From Streptomyces sp. ERV7 (GTDB lineage Bacteria > Actinomycetota > Actinomycetes > Streptomycetales > Streptomycetaceae), in contig NZ_LYOY01000040.1 of the NCBI RefSeq assembly GCF_001653515.1, positions 1,116,001-1,180,000 of the forward strand: 64,000 nt of DNA, read 5' to 3'. The notes below the pieces were generated by a model. The model searched no databases and was not told where the DNA came from. It was given only the letters and a program-made list of their open reading frames with translations. Below, in pieces: positions 25,076 to 33,046 of this stretch. A program made the translations under genes and the position numbers. Position 1 is the first letter of the stretch; every line of letters begins with the position of its first letter.

Positions 25076-26923
25076 ATGCCCCAGGAGACGCGCGCCCGGA
25101 ACCAGGAACGCCGGCCGGACGAGGAAGGGGCGTACGACTACGACGTCCTGGTCGTCGGCTCCGGCTTCGGCGGCTCGGTGACGGCCCTGCGCCTGACCGA
25201 GAAGGGCTACCGGGTGGGCGTCCTGGAGGCGGGCCGCCGCTTCACGCCCGCCACCCTGCCGAAGAACTCCTGGGACATCAGGAACTACCTGTGGGCGCCG
25301 AAGCTGGGGATGTACGGGATCCAGCGCATCCATCTGCTCGGCAACGTGATGGTGCTCGCGGGCGCGGGCGTCGGCGGCGGGTCGCTGAACTACGCCAACA
25401 CCCTCTACGTACCGCCGAAGCAGTTCTTCGACGACCCGCAGTGGAAGGGCATCACCGACTGGCAGGAGGAGCTGACCCCGTACTACGAGCAGGCCAAGCG
25501 CATGCTCGGGGTCCGACTCAACCCGACCATGACCCCCTCCGACGTCCATCTCAAGGCGGCCGCGCAGCGGATGGGGGTGGGCGACACCTTCCACATGGCG
25601 CCGGTGGGCGTGTTCTTCGGAGACGGGGACGACGCGGACGGCACCGCCAAGGCGAAACCGGGGGAGTCGGTCGCCGACCCGTACTTCGGCGGGGCGGGCC
25701 CGGCCCGCAAGGCCTGCACCGAGTGCGGCGAGTGCATGACGGGCTGCCGGCACGGCGCGAAGAACACCCTCAACGAGAACTACCTCTACCTCGCCGAGAA
25801 GGCGGGCGCGGTCGTGCACCCGATGACCACGGTCGTCTCGGTCACCGACGACTCGCAGGGCGGGTACGCGATCGCCACGCTGCCCACCGACAACCGCAGG
25901 AAGGACGCGGGCCGCCTCTTCACGGCGCGGCGCGTGGTGATCGCGGCGGGCACGTACGGCACCCAGACCCTGCTGCACCGGATGCGCTCGGGCGGCCAGC
26001 TCCCGTATCTCTCCAAGCGGCTGGGCGAGCTGACCCGCACCAACTCCGAGGCGCTGGTCGGGGCGCAGACCGACAACCGCCGCTACCGCAAGGCGCACGG
26101 GACCGCCAAGGCCGACTTCACGCGCGGGGTCGCCATCACGTCCTCGGTGCACCCGGACGAGAACACCCACATCGAGCCGGTCCGCTACGGCCGGGGCTCC
26201 AACGCGATGGGCGGCATGTCCATCCTCCAGGTCCCGTACGCGGAGGGCTCCTCGCTCGCGCTCGGCTGGCTGGCGAACGCGGTGAAGCACCCGACGCTGC
26301 TCGCCCGCTCGCTGAGCAACCGCCGCTGGTCGGAGCGGACCATCATCGGCCTCGTCATGCAGTCCCTGGACAACTCGCTGACGACGTATCTCAAGCCGGA
26401 CGGCGTCGGCAAGGGCCTGCTCACCGCCCGCCAGGGCCACGGCGCGCCCAACCCCAAGCAGATCAGGGCGGCCTCGGAGGCGGCCACCGCGCTCGCCGCC
26501 GAGATCAACGGCTTCGCCGGCTCGAACGTCGGGGAGCTGATGGGCACCCCGCTGACCGCGCACTTCCTGGGCGGCTGCCCCATCGGGGCATCGGCCGACG
26601 AGGGCGTGATCGACCCGTACCACCGCCTCTACGGACACCCCGGCATCTCGGTGGTCGACGGCGCCGCCGTCTCGGCGAACCTGGGCGTCAACCCGTCCCT
26701 GACGATCACGGCGCAGGCCGAGCGGGCGATGTCACTGTGGCCGAACAAGGGCGAGGCCGACCCGCGCCCGGCCCAGGGCGAGACGTACGTACGGGTCGCG
26801 GCCGTGGCGCCGAAGGCTCCGGCGGTCCCGGCGGACGCGTTCGGCGCGCTGCGGCTGCCGTTCCTGGGGATGCCGACGGTCCCGCCGAAGGCGGACCCGT
26901 CCTCGGCCGACTCGCCTTCATAG
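25076..26923 (+). CDS. GMC-family FAD oxidoreductase with four-cysteine motif
   Basis: 615 residues. The FAD-binding motif VVGSGFGGSVTALRL is at about 25-39, and the C-terminal GMC signature VVDGAAVSANLGVNPSLTITAQAERA in outline contains the flavin-contact region, as in cholesterol-oxidase-like GMC enzymes. Unusual for the family is C214-x2-C217-x2-C220-x3-C224 (ACTECGECMTGC), the spacing used by ferredoxins for [4Fe-4S] clusters. The motif is also seen in related actinobacterial proteins as far as I recall, but a cluster is not proven. Substrate unknown; the neighbouring gabD2 suggests a joint role in oxidising an alcohol or aldehyde. No signal peptide, so cytoplasmic. Confidence 0.85.
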   Translation: MPQETRARNQERRPDEEGAYDYDVLVVGSGFGGSVTALRLTEKGYRVGVLEAGRRFTPATLPKNSWDIRNYLWAPKLGMYGIQRIHLLGNVMVLAGAGVGGGSLNYANTLYVPPKQFFDDPQWKGITDWQEELTPYYEQAKRMLGVRLNPTMTPSDVHLKAAAQRMGVGDTFHMAPVGVFFGDGDDADGTAKAKPGESVADPYFGGAGPARKACTECGECMTGCRHGAKNTLNENYLYLAEKAGAVVHPMTTVVSVTDDSQGGYAIATLPTDNRRKDAGRLFTARRVVIAAGTYGTQTLLHRMRSGGQLPYLSKRLGELTRTNSEALVGAQTDNRRYRKAHGTAKADFTRGVAITSSVHPDENTHIEPVRYGRGSNAMGGMSILQVPYAEGSSLALGWLANAVKHPTLLARSLSNRRWSERTIIGLVMQSLDNSLTTYLKPDGVGKGLLTARQGHGAPNPKQIRAASEAATALAAEINGFAGSNVGELMGTPLTAHFLGGCPIGASADEGVIDPYHRLYGHPGISVVDGAAVSANLGVNPSLTITAQAERAMSLWPNKGEADPRPAQGETYVRVAAVAPKAPAVPADAFGALRLPFLGMPTVPPKADPSSADSPS

Positions 26924-26950
26924 GCCGACTTCGGCCAAACAGAGAAACGA

Positions 26951-26984
26951 GGAGCGCTGCACCCCCCTCCGAGTGCAGCGCTCC
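26951..26984 (+). terminator. Terminator after the GMC oxidoreductase gene
   Basis: 12-bp perfect stem GGAGCGCTGCAC / GTGCAGCGCTCC (26951-26962, 26973-26984), 27 bp after the stop. Confidence 0.85.
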
Positions 26985-27185
26985 CCGCTCGTCCGTGGGC
27001 CGCTCGCCGAACAGGCGGGGCCGTTGGTTCCGCATGATTGACCTGCCAATCCTGTCAATGGTTGTCCCAGGACTCACAGAATTCTTATGTGCTCCCTGTC
27101 ACACCGGTGGCGCGGGACCGTTCGAATCGCGCCAAAAGCGGAGGACGGAGCAACCGGTCGAAGGGGCTTGGACCGGAACAACGCG

Positions 27186-27235
27186 AAGGGCCCCGCATCG
27201 GGCCATCCGTCCTGGGGATGGCCCGCGGGGCCCTT
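27186..27235. terminator. Long hairpin in the 785-bp RNA-rich gap
   Basis: Two nested stems (AAGGGCCCCGC / GCGGGGCCCTT and CGGGCCATCC / GGATGGCCCG) with a small internal bulge. It lies downstream of the minus-strand 6C-like RNA and could terminate it. The remaining sequence from 26985 to 27185 has no gene that I can support. Confidence 0.55.
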
Positions 27236-27278
27236 GGCCGTCAGCACCGACGTCAGGGCAGCGTCGGTGCTGCGGGAG

Positions 27279-27415
27279 GCGGCGCCGGGGGGTAGCGCCG
27301 CTGGTGGACGAGCGCCGGGTGGCCGACCCGGCGTGCGGGGGGCGCACGGGTGGTATCGACCACTGGCAGTCGCTCTGCGCAGTGATGGGGGGACTTGTCT
27401 CTGCATCGTGAGGGA
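27279..27415 (-). ncRNA. Candidate 6C small RNA
   Basis: On the minus strand two hairpins carry runs of six C in their loops: stem CGTGC/GCACG (27332-27348) with loop GCCCCCC, and stem GCGGCGC/GCGCCGC (27279-27301) with loop TACCCCCCG. A third C6 run lies at 27387-27392. Further short hairpins (GTGG...CCAC and CCGGGT...ACCCGG) fill the space. Two hairpins with C6 loops define the actinobacterial 6C RNA. A -35/-10-like pair (TTGCGC, CACGAT) lies just upstream on the minus strand. The ends are approximate. Confidence 0.6.
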
Positions 27416-27494
27416 TGGGCTGCGGAGCGCGCAACCGTTTGGACCGGATGCGGCCGGCCCCGGGCGTCCCCGGAGCCGACCGCTCTTTAAAGGG

Positions 27495-27601
27495 GTGACC
27501 GGGCTGCTGTCCCCTGCCGACCGGTCACGCGCGCTGGGGCGAGGTCCCACGACGTGCCGTCAGCACGTCACACGCCCCAGCGGAGCCACGCGTGGTTTTT
27601 T
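27495..27601 (+). ncRNA. Structured transcript end with T6 run, function unknown
   Basis: Three stems in a row: GTGACCGG / CCGGTCAC (27495-27502, 27521-27528), CTGGGGCG / CGCCCCAG (27534-27541, 27573-27580) enclosing GACGTGC / GCACGTC (27551-27557, 27563-27569), then CCACGCGTGG and six T (27596-27601). A T6 run is rare in this GC-rich DNA, so this looks like the end of a small RNA or a conserved leader. No protein gene follows on this strand for 700 bp. Confidence 0.4.
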
Positions 27602-27708
27602 CGGGCCCGCCCCTGGCTGACACGGACACCCTGACCAACGAAGTGGGGCACCGGCCGGTCACGGCGCCGGACGGGTGAGGCTGCGCCGAACGCGGGTACG
27701 CGCCGGAC

Positions 27709-27996
27709 TCAGATCCGGCCCCGGCACAGCTCCAGCATCGTCATCGCGAGCGCGGTGCCGGGCTTGCCCAGGGCGTCGCGGTAGTGGGCGAGGACCTCCA
27801 TCTCGCGGTTCAGGTTCACCCGGCGCCCGCCGGAGGCGATCCGGGACTCCTGGATGACGGCCGAGACGGCCATCCGTTCCTGGATCAGACCGATGATGCG
27901 GTCGTCGAGCGCGTCGATGCGCTCCCGGGCTCCGGTGATCACGGTGGCGGCCTCGTCGGTACGGGCGCCGGTCTTCTCGGCCTGGGTCACGGACAT
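27709..27996 (-). CDS. Monofunctional chorismate mutase (AroQ type)
   Basis: 95 residues, all-helical AroQ fold. Chorismate mutase converts chorismate to prephenate, the branch point to phenylalanine and tyrosine. Active-site type residues are visible: Arg in ARERIDALDDRIIGLIQERM (first helix), Arg/Lys-rich turn around ESRIASGGRRVNLNRE, and the C-terminal helix with TMLELCRGR. No prephenate dehydratase or dehydrogenase domain. GGAG lies just before the ATG at 27996. A Phe/Tyr leader peptide and terminator lie immediately upstream (28053-28175), so expression is probably controlled by attenuation. Confidence 0.9.
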   Translation of the reverse strand: MSVTQAEKTGARTDEAATVITGARERIDALDDRIIGLIQERMAVSAVIQESRIASGGRRVNLNREMEVLAHYRDALGKPGTALAMTMLELCRGRI

Positions 27997-28052
27997 GGGT
28001 GGCTCCTCGGTTGTCCGGTGCCCCGGGGCGACAAGGCCCGGAAACGACAGAA

Positions 28053-28079
28053 CGCCCCGGGCCTTGTCGGCCCGGGGCG
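28053..28079 (-). terminator. Attenuator terminator upstream of chorismate mutase
   Basis: 11-bp perfect stem CGCCCCGGGCC / GGCCCGGGGCG (28069-28079 and 28053-28063) with loop GACAA as read on the minus strand, followed by a T-rich stretch. The 3' arm can also pair with a CCGGGCC segment further downstream, giving a mutually exclusive antiterminator. It lies between the leader peptide and the mutase gene. Confidence 0.75.
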
Positions 28080-28103
28080 CCTGGGAAGTCGCTTGTCAGT
28101 TGC

Positions 28104-28175
28104 TCAAGCAGCACGACCATGGCGCCCGGCGGGCCGGGTGCCATAGGTAAAGACGAAGGTCTGGTGCTTGCGCAT
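28104..28175 (-). CDS. Leader peptide (23 aa) rich in Phe/Tyr codons, attenuation
   Basis: ATG at 28175, TGA at 28104. Near its centre the peptide reads TFVFTYG: two Phe and one Tyr within five codons, in front of a gene for Phe/Tyr synthesis. The ATG follows a TACTGT -10-like hexamer by only 4 nt, so the transcript may be leaderless. Terminator stem at 28053-28079 begins 24 nt after the stop codon. Classic layout of ribosome-mediated attenuation. Confidence 0.75.
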   Translation of the reverse strand: MRKHQTFVFTYGTRPAGRHGRAA

Positions 28176-28303
28176 GGCGACAGTATGGACCGACGCACCC
28201 GGGGCGGGCCAATCCCGGTTCGGATGGTGAGACGAAAGGTCCCACCCCGCTCCCCGGTAGAATCGACAAATACCGACCCCCTCCCACCGCCGGAAGGCCG
28301 CCA

Positions 28304-29920
28304 GTGTCCCCAGCGTCCACCTCCCCCAAGGACTCCGACAGGCTTCGTCCAGGGGGGGCTCCCTCCGAGCCCGACGTCGTACTCGTCGTCGACTTCGGTG
28401 CCCAGTACGCCCAGCTCATCGCCCGCCGCGTCCGTGAGGCCCGGGTCTACAGCGAGATCGTGCCGAGCACGATGCCCGTGGCCGAGATGCTGGCCAAGAA
28501 CCCGAAGGCGATCATCCTCTCGGGCGGCCCCTCGTCCGTGTACGCGGAGGGCGCCCCGCGCCTGGACCGCGAGCTCTTCGAGGCCGGGGTCCCGGTCTTC
28601 GGCATGTGCTACGGCTTCCAGCTCATGGCGACGACGCTCGGCGGCACGGTCGACGACAACGGCGCGCGCGAGTACGGCCGTACGCCGCTGCACGTCACCA
28701 AGGTCGGCTCGACGCTCTTCGAGGGCACCCCCGCCGAGCAGTCGGTGTGGATGTCGCACGGCGACGCCTGCTCGGCCGCGCCCGAGGGCTTCACCGTCAC
28801 CGCGTCCACGGACGTCGTACCGGTCGCCGCCTTCGAGAACGACGAGAAGAAGCTGTACGGCGTCCAGTACCACCCCGAGGTGCTGCACTCCACGCACGGC
28901 CAGCAGATCCTGGAGCACTTCCTCTACCGCGGCGCCGGCATCGAGCCGACCTGGACGACCCACAACGTCGTCGAGGAGCAGGTCGCCCTCATCCGCGAGC
29001 AGGTCGGCACCAAGCGCGCCATCTGCGGTCTGTCCGGCGGTGTGGACTCCGCGGTCGCCGCGGCCCTCGTCCAGAAGGCCATCGGCAACCAGCTGACCTG
29101 CGTGTACGTGGACCACGGTCTGATGCGCAAGGGCGAGACCGAGCAGGTCGAGAAGGACTTCGTGGCCGCCACCGGCGTCCAGCTGAAGGTCGTTGACGCG
29201 CAGGAGCGATTCCTCACCGCGCTGGCCGGCGTCTCCGACCCGGAGACCAAGCGGAAGATCATCGGCCGCGAGTTCATCCGCGTCTTCGAGCAGGCGCAGC
29301 TGGAGATCCTCCAGGAGGACGGCCCCGAGGTCGCCTTCCTCGTCCAGGGCACGCTGTACCCGGACGTCGTGGAGTCCGGCGGCGGCACCGGCACCGCGAA
29401 CATCAAGTCGCACCACAACGTGGGCGGCCTGCCCGACGACATCGAGTTCGAGCTCGTCGAGCCGCTGCGCAAGCTGTTCAAGGACGAGGTCCGCATGGTC
29501 GGCCAGGAGCTCGGCCTGCCGGAGGAGATCGTCCAGCGCCAGCCGTTCCCCGGTCCCGGCCTGGGCATCCGTATCGTCGGTGAGGTCACCAAGGACCGCC
29601 TCGACCTGCTGCGCGAGGCCGACGCCATCGCCCGCGAGGAGCTGACGGCGGCGGGCCTGGACCGCGAGATCTGGCAGTGCCCGGTCGTGCTGCTCGCGGA
29701 CGTCCGCAGCGTCGGCGTCCAGGGCGACGGCCGCACCTACGGCCACCCGATCGTGCTGCGCCCGGTCTCCTCCGAGGACGCCATGACGGCGGACTGGACG
29801 CGTATGCCGTACGACGTGCTGGCGAAGATCTCGACGCGCATCACCAACGAGGTCGCGGACGTCAACCGTGTCGTCCTCGACGTGACGAGCAAGCCGCCGG
29901 GCACGATCGAGTGGGAGTAG
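28304..29920 (+). CDS. guaA: GMP synthase (glutamine-hydrolysing)
   Basis: 538 residues. The N-terminal class I glutamine amidotransferase (about 24-215) has the nucleophile Cys in VFGMCYGFQLM and His-Glu in QYHPEVLHS. The ATP-pyrophosphatase domain has the P-loop GLSGGVDSAVAAAL (about 244-257). The C-terminal dimerisation domain ends with the conserved KPPGTIEWE. It converts XMP to GMP with ATP and glutamine, after GuaB. GTG start with GGAAGG upstream gives an N-terminal extension of about 20 residues compared with E. coli. A terminator follows at 29947. Confidence 0.97.
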   Translation: MSPASTSPKDSDRLRPGGAPSEPDVVLVVDFGAQYAQLIARRVREARVYSEIVPSTMPVAEMLAKNPKAIILSGGPSSVYAEGAPRLDRELFEAGVPVFGMCYGFQLMATTLGGTVDDNGAREYGRTPLHVTKVGSTLFEGTPAEQSVWMSHGDACSAAPEGFTVTASTDVVPVAAFENDEKKLYGVQYHPEVLHSTHGQQILEHFLYRGAGIEPTWTTHNVVEEQVALIREQVGTKRAICGLSGGVDSAVAAALVQKAIGNQLTCVYVDHGLMRKGETEQVEKDFVAATGVQLKVVDAQERFLTALAGVSDPETKRKIIGREFIRVFEQAQLEILQEDGPEVAFLVQGTLYPDVVESGGGTGTANIKSHHNVGGLPDDIEFELVEPLRKLFKDEVRMVGQELGLPEEIVQRQPFPGPGLGIRIVGEVTKDRLDLLREADAIAREELTAAGLDREIWQCPVVLLADVRSVGVQGDGRTYGHPIVLRPVSSEDAMTADWTRMPYDVLAKISTRITNEVADVNRVVLDVTSKPPGTIEWE

Positions 29921-29946
29921 GCCTCGGCCTGACCCCCGTCTGACCT

Positions 29947-29982
29947 ACGACGGCGCCGCCCGGTTTCGGGCGGCGCCGTCGT
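29947..29982 (+). terminator. guaA terminator
   Basis: 16-bp perfect stem (29947-29962 / 29967-29982) with a GTTT loop, 27 bp after guaA. Confidence 0.88.
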
Positions 29983-30052
29983 CGTATCCGCTTCCGGGAC
30001 CGGCCCCCGCACGACTCTGTTCACCTGCCCGACCGCGCGGTAACTTCCGGCC

Positions 30053-30856
30053 ATGACCGAGTTCCCGCAGCTGCCCGCCCCCGCGCCGATACCCGTCGAC
30101 CGGCTCCACTTCGCCCTGCCGCCGGCCCACGCCACCGCGGCCGAGGAGCGGCAGTACCGCAAGGAGCGGCTGGCCGGGGCGCTGCGGCTGTTCGCGCGGG
30201 CCGGCTGCGAGGAGGGGGTCTCCGGGCACATCTCGGCGCGGGACCCGGAGTTCGAGGACTGCTACTGGGTGAATCCGTTCGGGGTGCCGTTCGCCCGGGT
30301 CACCGCGGGTGAGCTGGTCATGGTCAACGGGGACGGCCAGGTCGTCGAGGGCCGCCACCACGTCAACCAGGCGGCCTTCGCCGTCCACGCCCAGGTGCAC
30401 CGGGCCCGCCCCGAGGTGGTGGCGGTGGCGCACACCCACTCGGTGCACGGGCGCGCGCTGGCGGCGCTGGGCGATCTGATCGAGCCGTACACCCAGGAGG
30501 CGTGCGCCTTCTTCGAGGACCACGCGCTGTTCGACGCCTATACGGGAGTGGTCGTCGACGCCGAGGAGGGCCGCCGGATCGCGGCCGCGCTCGGCCCGTA
30601 CAAGGCGGTGATCCTGCGCAACCACGGGCTGCTGACCGTGGGGGACTCGGTGGACGCGGCGGCCTGGTGGTTCCTCTCGATGGAGCGGTGCGGCGAGGTC
30701 CAGCTGGCCGCGCGGGCGGCCGGGAAGCCGGTGCTCATCGACCGCCGGGACGCGGTCGCCACCCGCGACCAGCTGGGCAGCGACCTGGTCGCATGGATCA
30801 ACTACCAGCCGCTGTGGCGCCAGATCAGTGAGTCGGAGCCCGAACTCCTGTCGTAG
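30053..30856 (+). CDS. Class II aldolase/adducin family protein
   Basis: 267 residues. Class II aldolases bind a divalent metal through three His; here AHTHSVHGRAL (about 124-134) supplies the HxH pair and LRNHGLLTVGD (about 187-197) the third His. Family members are sugar-phosphate aldolases, epimerases or dehydratases; the GCEEGVSGHISARDPE N-terminal motif places it in the broad actinobacterial group of unknown substrate. It stands between guaA and an unrelated membrane gene, so context gives no help. Confidence 0.88.
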   Translation: MTEFPQLPAPAPIPVDRLHFALPPAHATAAEERQYRKERLAGALRLFARAGCEEGVSGHISARDPEFEDCYWVNPFGVPFARVTAGELVMVNGDGQVVEGRHHVNQAAFAVHAQVHRARPEVVAVAHTHSVHGRALAALGDLIEPYTQEACAFFEDHALFDAYTGVVVDAEEGRRIAAALGPYKAVILRNHGLLTVGDSVDAAAWWFLSMERCGEVQLAARAAGKPVLIDRRDAVATRDQLGSDLVAWINYQPLWRQISESEPELLS

Positions 30857-30976
30857 TACGTCAATTTGATGGTGCGTCAATCACTCGCGCCGCGTGCCCC
30901 TGCCGGGCGAATGGGGGGTTTCGTACGGCACAATTCCCTGACAGTCGACATGACTTGAGGGAAGGGCGAGATTTCC

Positions 30977-32221
30977 GTGGCGGTGCAGGAGGCTCGGCAA
31001 TGCGGTGGTGACTGCGGTCCCGGGGCGCGGAACGGCCACCGGCGCGCGGTGGCGGAGTTCCTGGCCAAGCGCGACGGGCTCGCCGCCGGAGAAGGGCTGC
31101 CCGCCGCCGTCGCGCACTCCGCCGGGGCGTCCCGCCAGTGGGTGTCGGACGAGCTCACCCAGTCCGCCCGGGCGCTCGCCGAACGCGGCCGGGAGGCGGG
31201 GCAGGCCTGGCCGGGCGCGGTCTGGCGGGGCACCCTCGTGGCCGTGTGGGGGAGCGCCGCCGCGCTGGCCCTGGTGGAGGCCTTCACCGCGATCGGCGCC
31301 GGCTGGACCCACGCCAGGACCGCCGGGCTCGTCGCCGCCCTCGTCGTGGCGACCGCGCTGACGGGGGCGGCGTGGCTGCACCGGGCGCGCGGCGGCCTGC
31401 TCGCGCCGGTCGTCGGCGAGGACAACCGGCTCTCCACCTCGCGCGCGGTGGCCGCCGCCTGGGTGCTGCTCGTGGCCTTCGCGGTGCTCCTGCTCGCCGT
31501 GCGGCTGGCCGGGGCGTCCGGGGCCGAGGAGCGCGACGCGCTGATCGGCGGCCTGGGACTCTCCCGCGGCGCGGGCCTGCTTGCGGTGGTCGCGCTGGTC
31601 AGCGCGGTGACCGTGGTGGTGCGCCGGGTGGTGGCCGTACGCATCGCGGGGCAGCGGCTCCAGAAGGTGCGCGCGGAGCGGCCGCGCGCCGCCGATCTGC
31701 TCACCGACGACGCGGGGCGCGGCAGCTTCGCGGACGTCCAGTACGTCCTGGTCTCCACGGTCGCCGTGCTGTTCGCCGCCGTACGGCTGGCCCGGCGGCC
31801 CGACCGGCTGCCCGATCTGCCGTGGGCGCTGGCCTTCCTGGTGGCCGTGTCCGCGCTGACGTACTTCGCGGGGAAGTACGCCGAAGGCGGTCGTCCCGTC
31901 GTGCTCTCGGTGGTCCGGGCGCGCGAGGCGGGCGATCTGGACGCGCCGATCCGTACCGGTGACGACATCGAGATCCGCGGCGCCGGATTCGTGCCGCCCG
32001 GAGCGGGTACCCCCGACCGGCTCGCCCGGATGGTCGTGCGGATCGGCGCGGTCCATGTCCATGTGCCGCTGATCCCGGTCACCGGCGGCTTCGCCAACCC
32101 CAGCGACACCGTGCTGACCGTGCCGGTCCCGGTGGACGTCGAGCCGGGCCGGGTGGAGGTGCGGGTGGTCACGGCCGCGGGCGTGGAGACGAACCGGGTC
32201 GCGATCGACGTCACCGACTGA
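30977..32221 (+). CDS. Multi-pass membrane protein with C-terminal beta domain
   Basis: 414 residues, not recognised as a named family. About 80 hydrophilic residues are followed by membrane segments at roughly 90-110, 115-135, 157-178, 192-212, 257-272 and 280-297; a soluble C terminus of about 110 residues (DIEIRGAGFVPPGAGTPDRL onward) has the look of an IPT/TIG-like immunoglobulin fold. GTG start at 30977, with GGGAAGGG about 10 nt upstream. Its function cannot be told from the sequence. Confidence 0.75.
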   Translation: MAVQEARQCGGDCGPGARNGHRRAVAEFLAKRDGLAAGEGLPAAVAHSAGASRQWVSDELTQSARALAERGREAGQAWPGAVWRGTLVAVWGSAAALALVEAFTAIGAGWTHARTAGLVAALVVATALTGAAWLHRARGGLLAPVVGEDNRLSTSRAVAAAWVLLVAFAVLLLAVRLAGASGAEERDALIGGLGLSRGAGLLAVVALVSAVTVVVRRVVAVRIAGQRLQKVRAERPRAADLLTDDAGRGSFADVQYVLVSTVAVLFAAVRLARRPDRLPDLPWALAFLVAVSALTYFAGKYAEGGRPVVLSVVRAREAGDLDAPIRTGDDIEIRGAGFVPPGAGTPDRLARMVVRIGAVHVHVPLIPVTGGFANPSDTVLTVPVPVDVEPGRVEVRVVTAAGVETNRVAIDVTD

Positions 32222-32240
32222 AGCGGCGCCGCCCCCGGGG

Positions 32241-32284
32241 GAACCGGTTGAGGAACGAACCGGTTGAGAACTGAACCGGTTGAG
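32241..32284. promoter_or_regulatory. Three iterons with palindrome AACCGGTT, 16-bp spacing
   Basis: GAACCGGTTGAG occurs exactly at 32241-32252, 32257-32268 and 32273-32284, each repeat 16 bp from the last. Every copy contains the palindrome AACCGGTT. The third overlaps a -35-like TTGAGC (32280-32285), with TATGGT at 32305-32310 as -10. It looks like a cooperative operator controlling the DoxX gene. Confidence 0.65.
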
Positions 32285-32345
32285 CCGCCCGCCGCTCCCG
32301 TACGTATGGTCAGGTGACAGGGGTTACGGGAAGGCGGGAACGGCG

Positions 32346-32876
32346 ATGGCACACGGAAATCTCACCCGGACGCGAGGCGGGGCGGGCGGCGGCGGGGGCC
32401 TGCGGGGCCTGAAGGAGAGCGCGGGCAGGTACGCGCTGCTGCCGCTGCGCGTCTTCCTCGGCGTCACCTTCGTCTACGCCGGGTTCGACAAGATGACCGG
32501 CGGCACCACCACCCTCAAGGCGAGCGGCAGCGGCTCGATCGGGGAGCTGATGCACTCGGTGCGCGACAGCTCCGCGATCCCCGCCCTCGTCGACCTGGCC
32601 CTCAAGAGCCCGGTCGGCTTCGGGTACGCCATCGCCATCGGCGAGGTCGCGGTGGGCCTGGGCATCCTGGTCGGCCTGTTCGGACGGCTCGCGGCGACCG
32701 GCGGCGCGCTGATCTCGCTGAGCCTGTGGCTGACCGTGAGCTGGGCGACCACGCCCTACTACTACGGCAACGACCTGGCCTATCTGATGGCCTGGCTGCC
32801 GCTGGTGCTCGCCGGGACGCCGCTGCTGTCCGCCGACGCCTGGCTGGCGTCGCGGCGCCGTTTGCGCACCCCGTAG
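32346..32876 (+). CDS. DoxX/DoxD family membrane protein
   Basis: 176 residues. After a Gly-rich start, four membrane segments (about 31-50, 85-113, 117-138, 145-162) match the DoxX/TQO-small-subunit-like fold; the motif RVFLGVTFVYAGFDKMTGG is typical of the first helix. Members are linked to redox stress and quinone-related chemistry in actinobacteria. ATG 32346 has GGGAA upstream. Likely regulated through the iterons at 32241-32284. Its end overlaps the convergent small gene by 97 bp. Confidence 0.85.
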   Translation: MAHGNLTRTRGGAGGGGGLRGLKESAGRYALLPLRVFLGVTFVYAGFDKMTGGTTTLKASGSGSIGELMHSVRDSSAIPALVDLALKSPVGFGYAIAIGEVAVGLGILVGLFGRLAATGGALISLSLWLTVSWATTPYYYGNDLAYLMAWLPLVLAGTPLLSADAWLASRRRLRTP

Positions 32877-33046
32877 GCGACCCAGCTGGCCAGCCCGGCG
32901 AGGCCGAGCCCGCCGCCGACCAGCGGGACCACCGCGTACCAGGGCGTCCGCCACGTGTCGGCCGCGTCGCCCGCGAACAGGACGGCGACGGCCAGCATCG
33001 CCGTTCCGGCGATCAGCCGTCCGGGCCGGAACTCATGACGCGGCAC
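32780..33046 (-). CDS. Small membrane protein coupled to the PspC gene
   Basis: 88 residues with two hydrophobic segments (about 11-28 and 35-58) and a basic tail. GTG start at 33046 overlaps the end of the PspC-domain gene by 14 bp (33033-33046), so translational coupling is likely. The 3' 97 bp are antisense to the doxX end, an unusually long convergent overlap; the last 25 residues (DASQASADSSG...) have low complexity and may be a read-through tail. No named family. Confidence 0.65.
   Translation of the reverse strand: MPRHEFRPGRLIAGTAMLAVAVLFAGDAADTWRTPWYAVVPLVGGGLGLAGLASWVAYGVRKRRRDASQASADSSGVPASTSGSQAIR

Noticed and set aside
27074..27550. Open frames on either strand in the 26.9-27.7 kb gap
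   Set aside because: They lack ribosome-binding sites and periodic third-position GC, and they overlap the RNA hairpins; the gap is better explained by non-coding RNAs.
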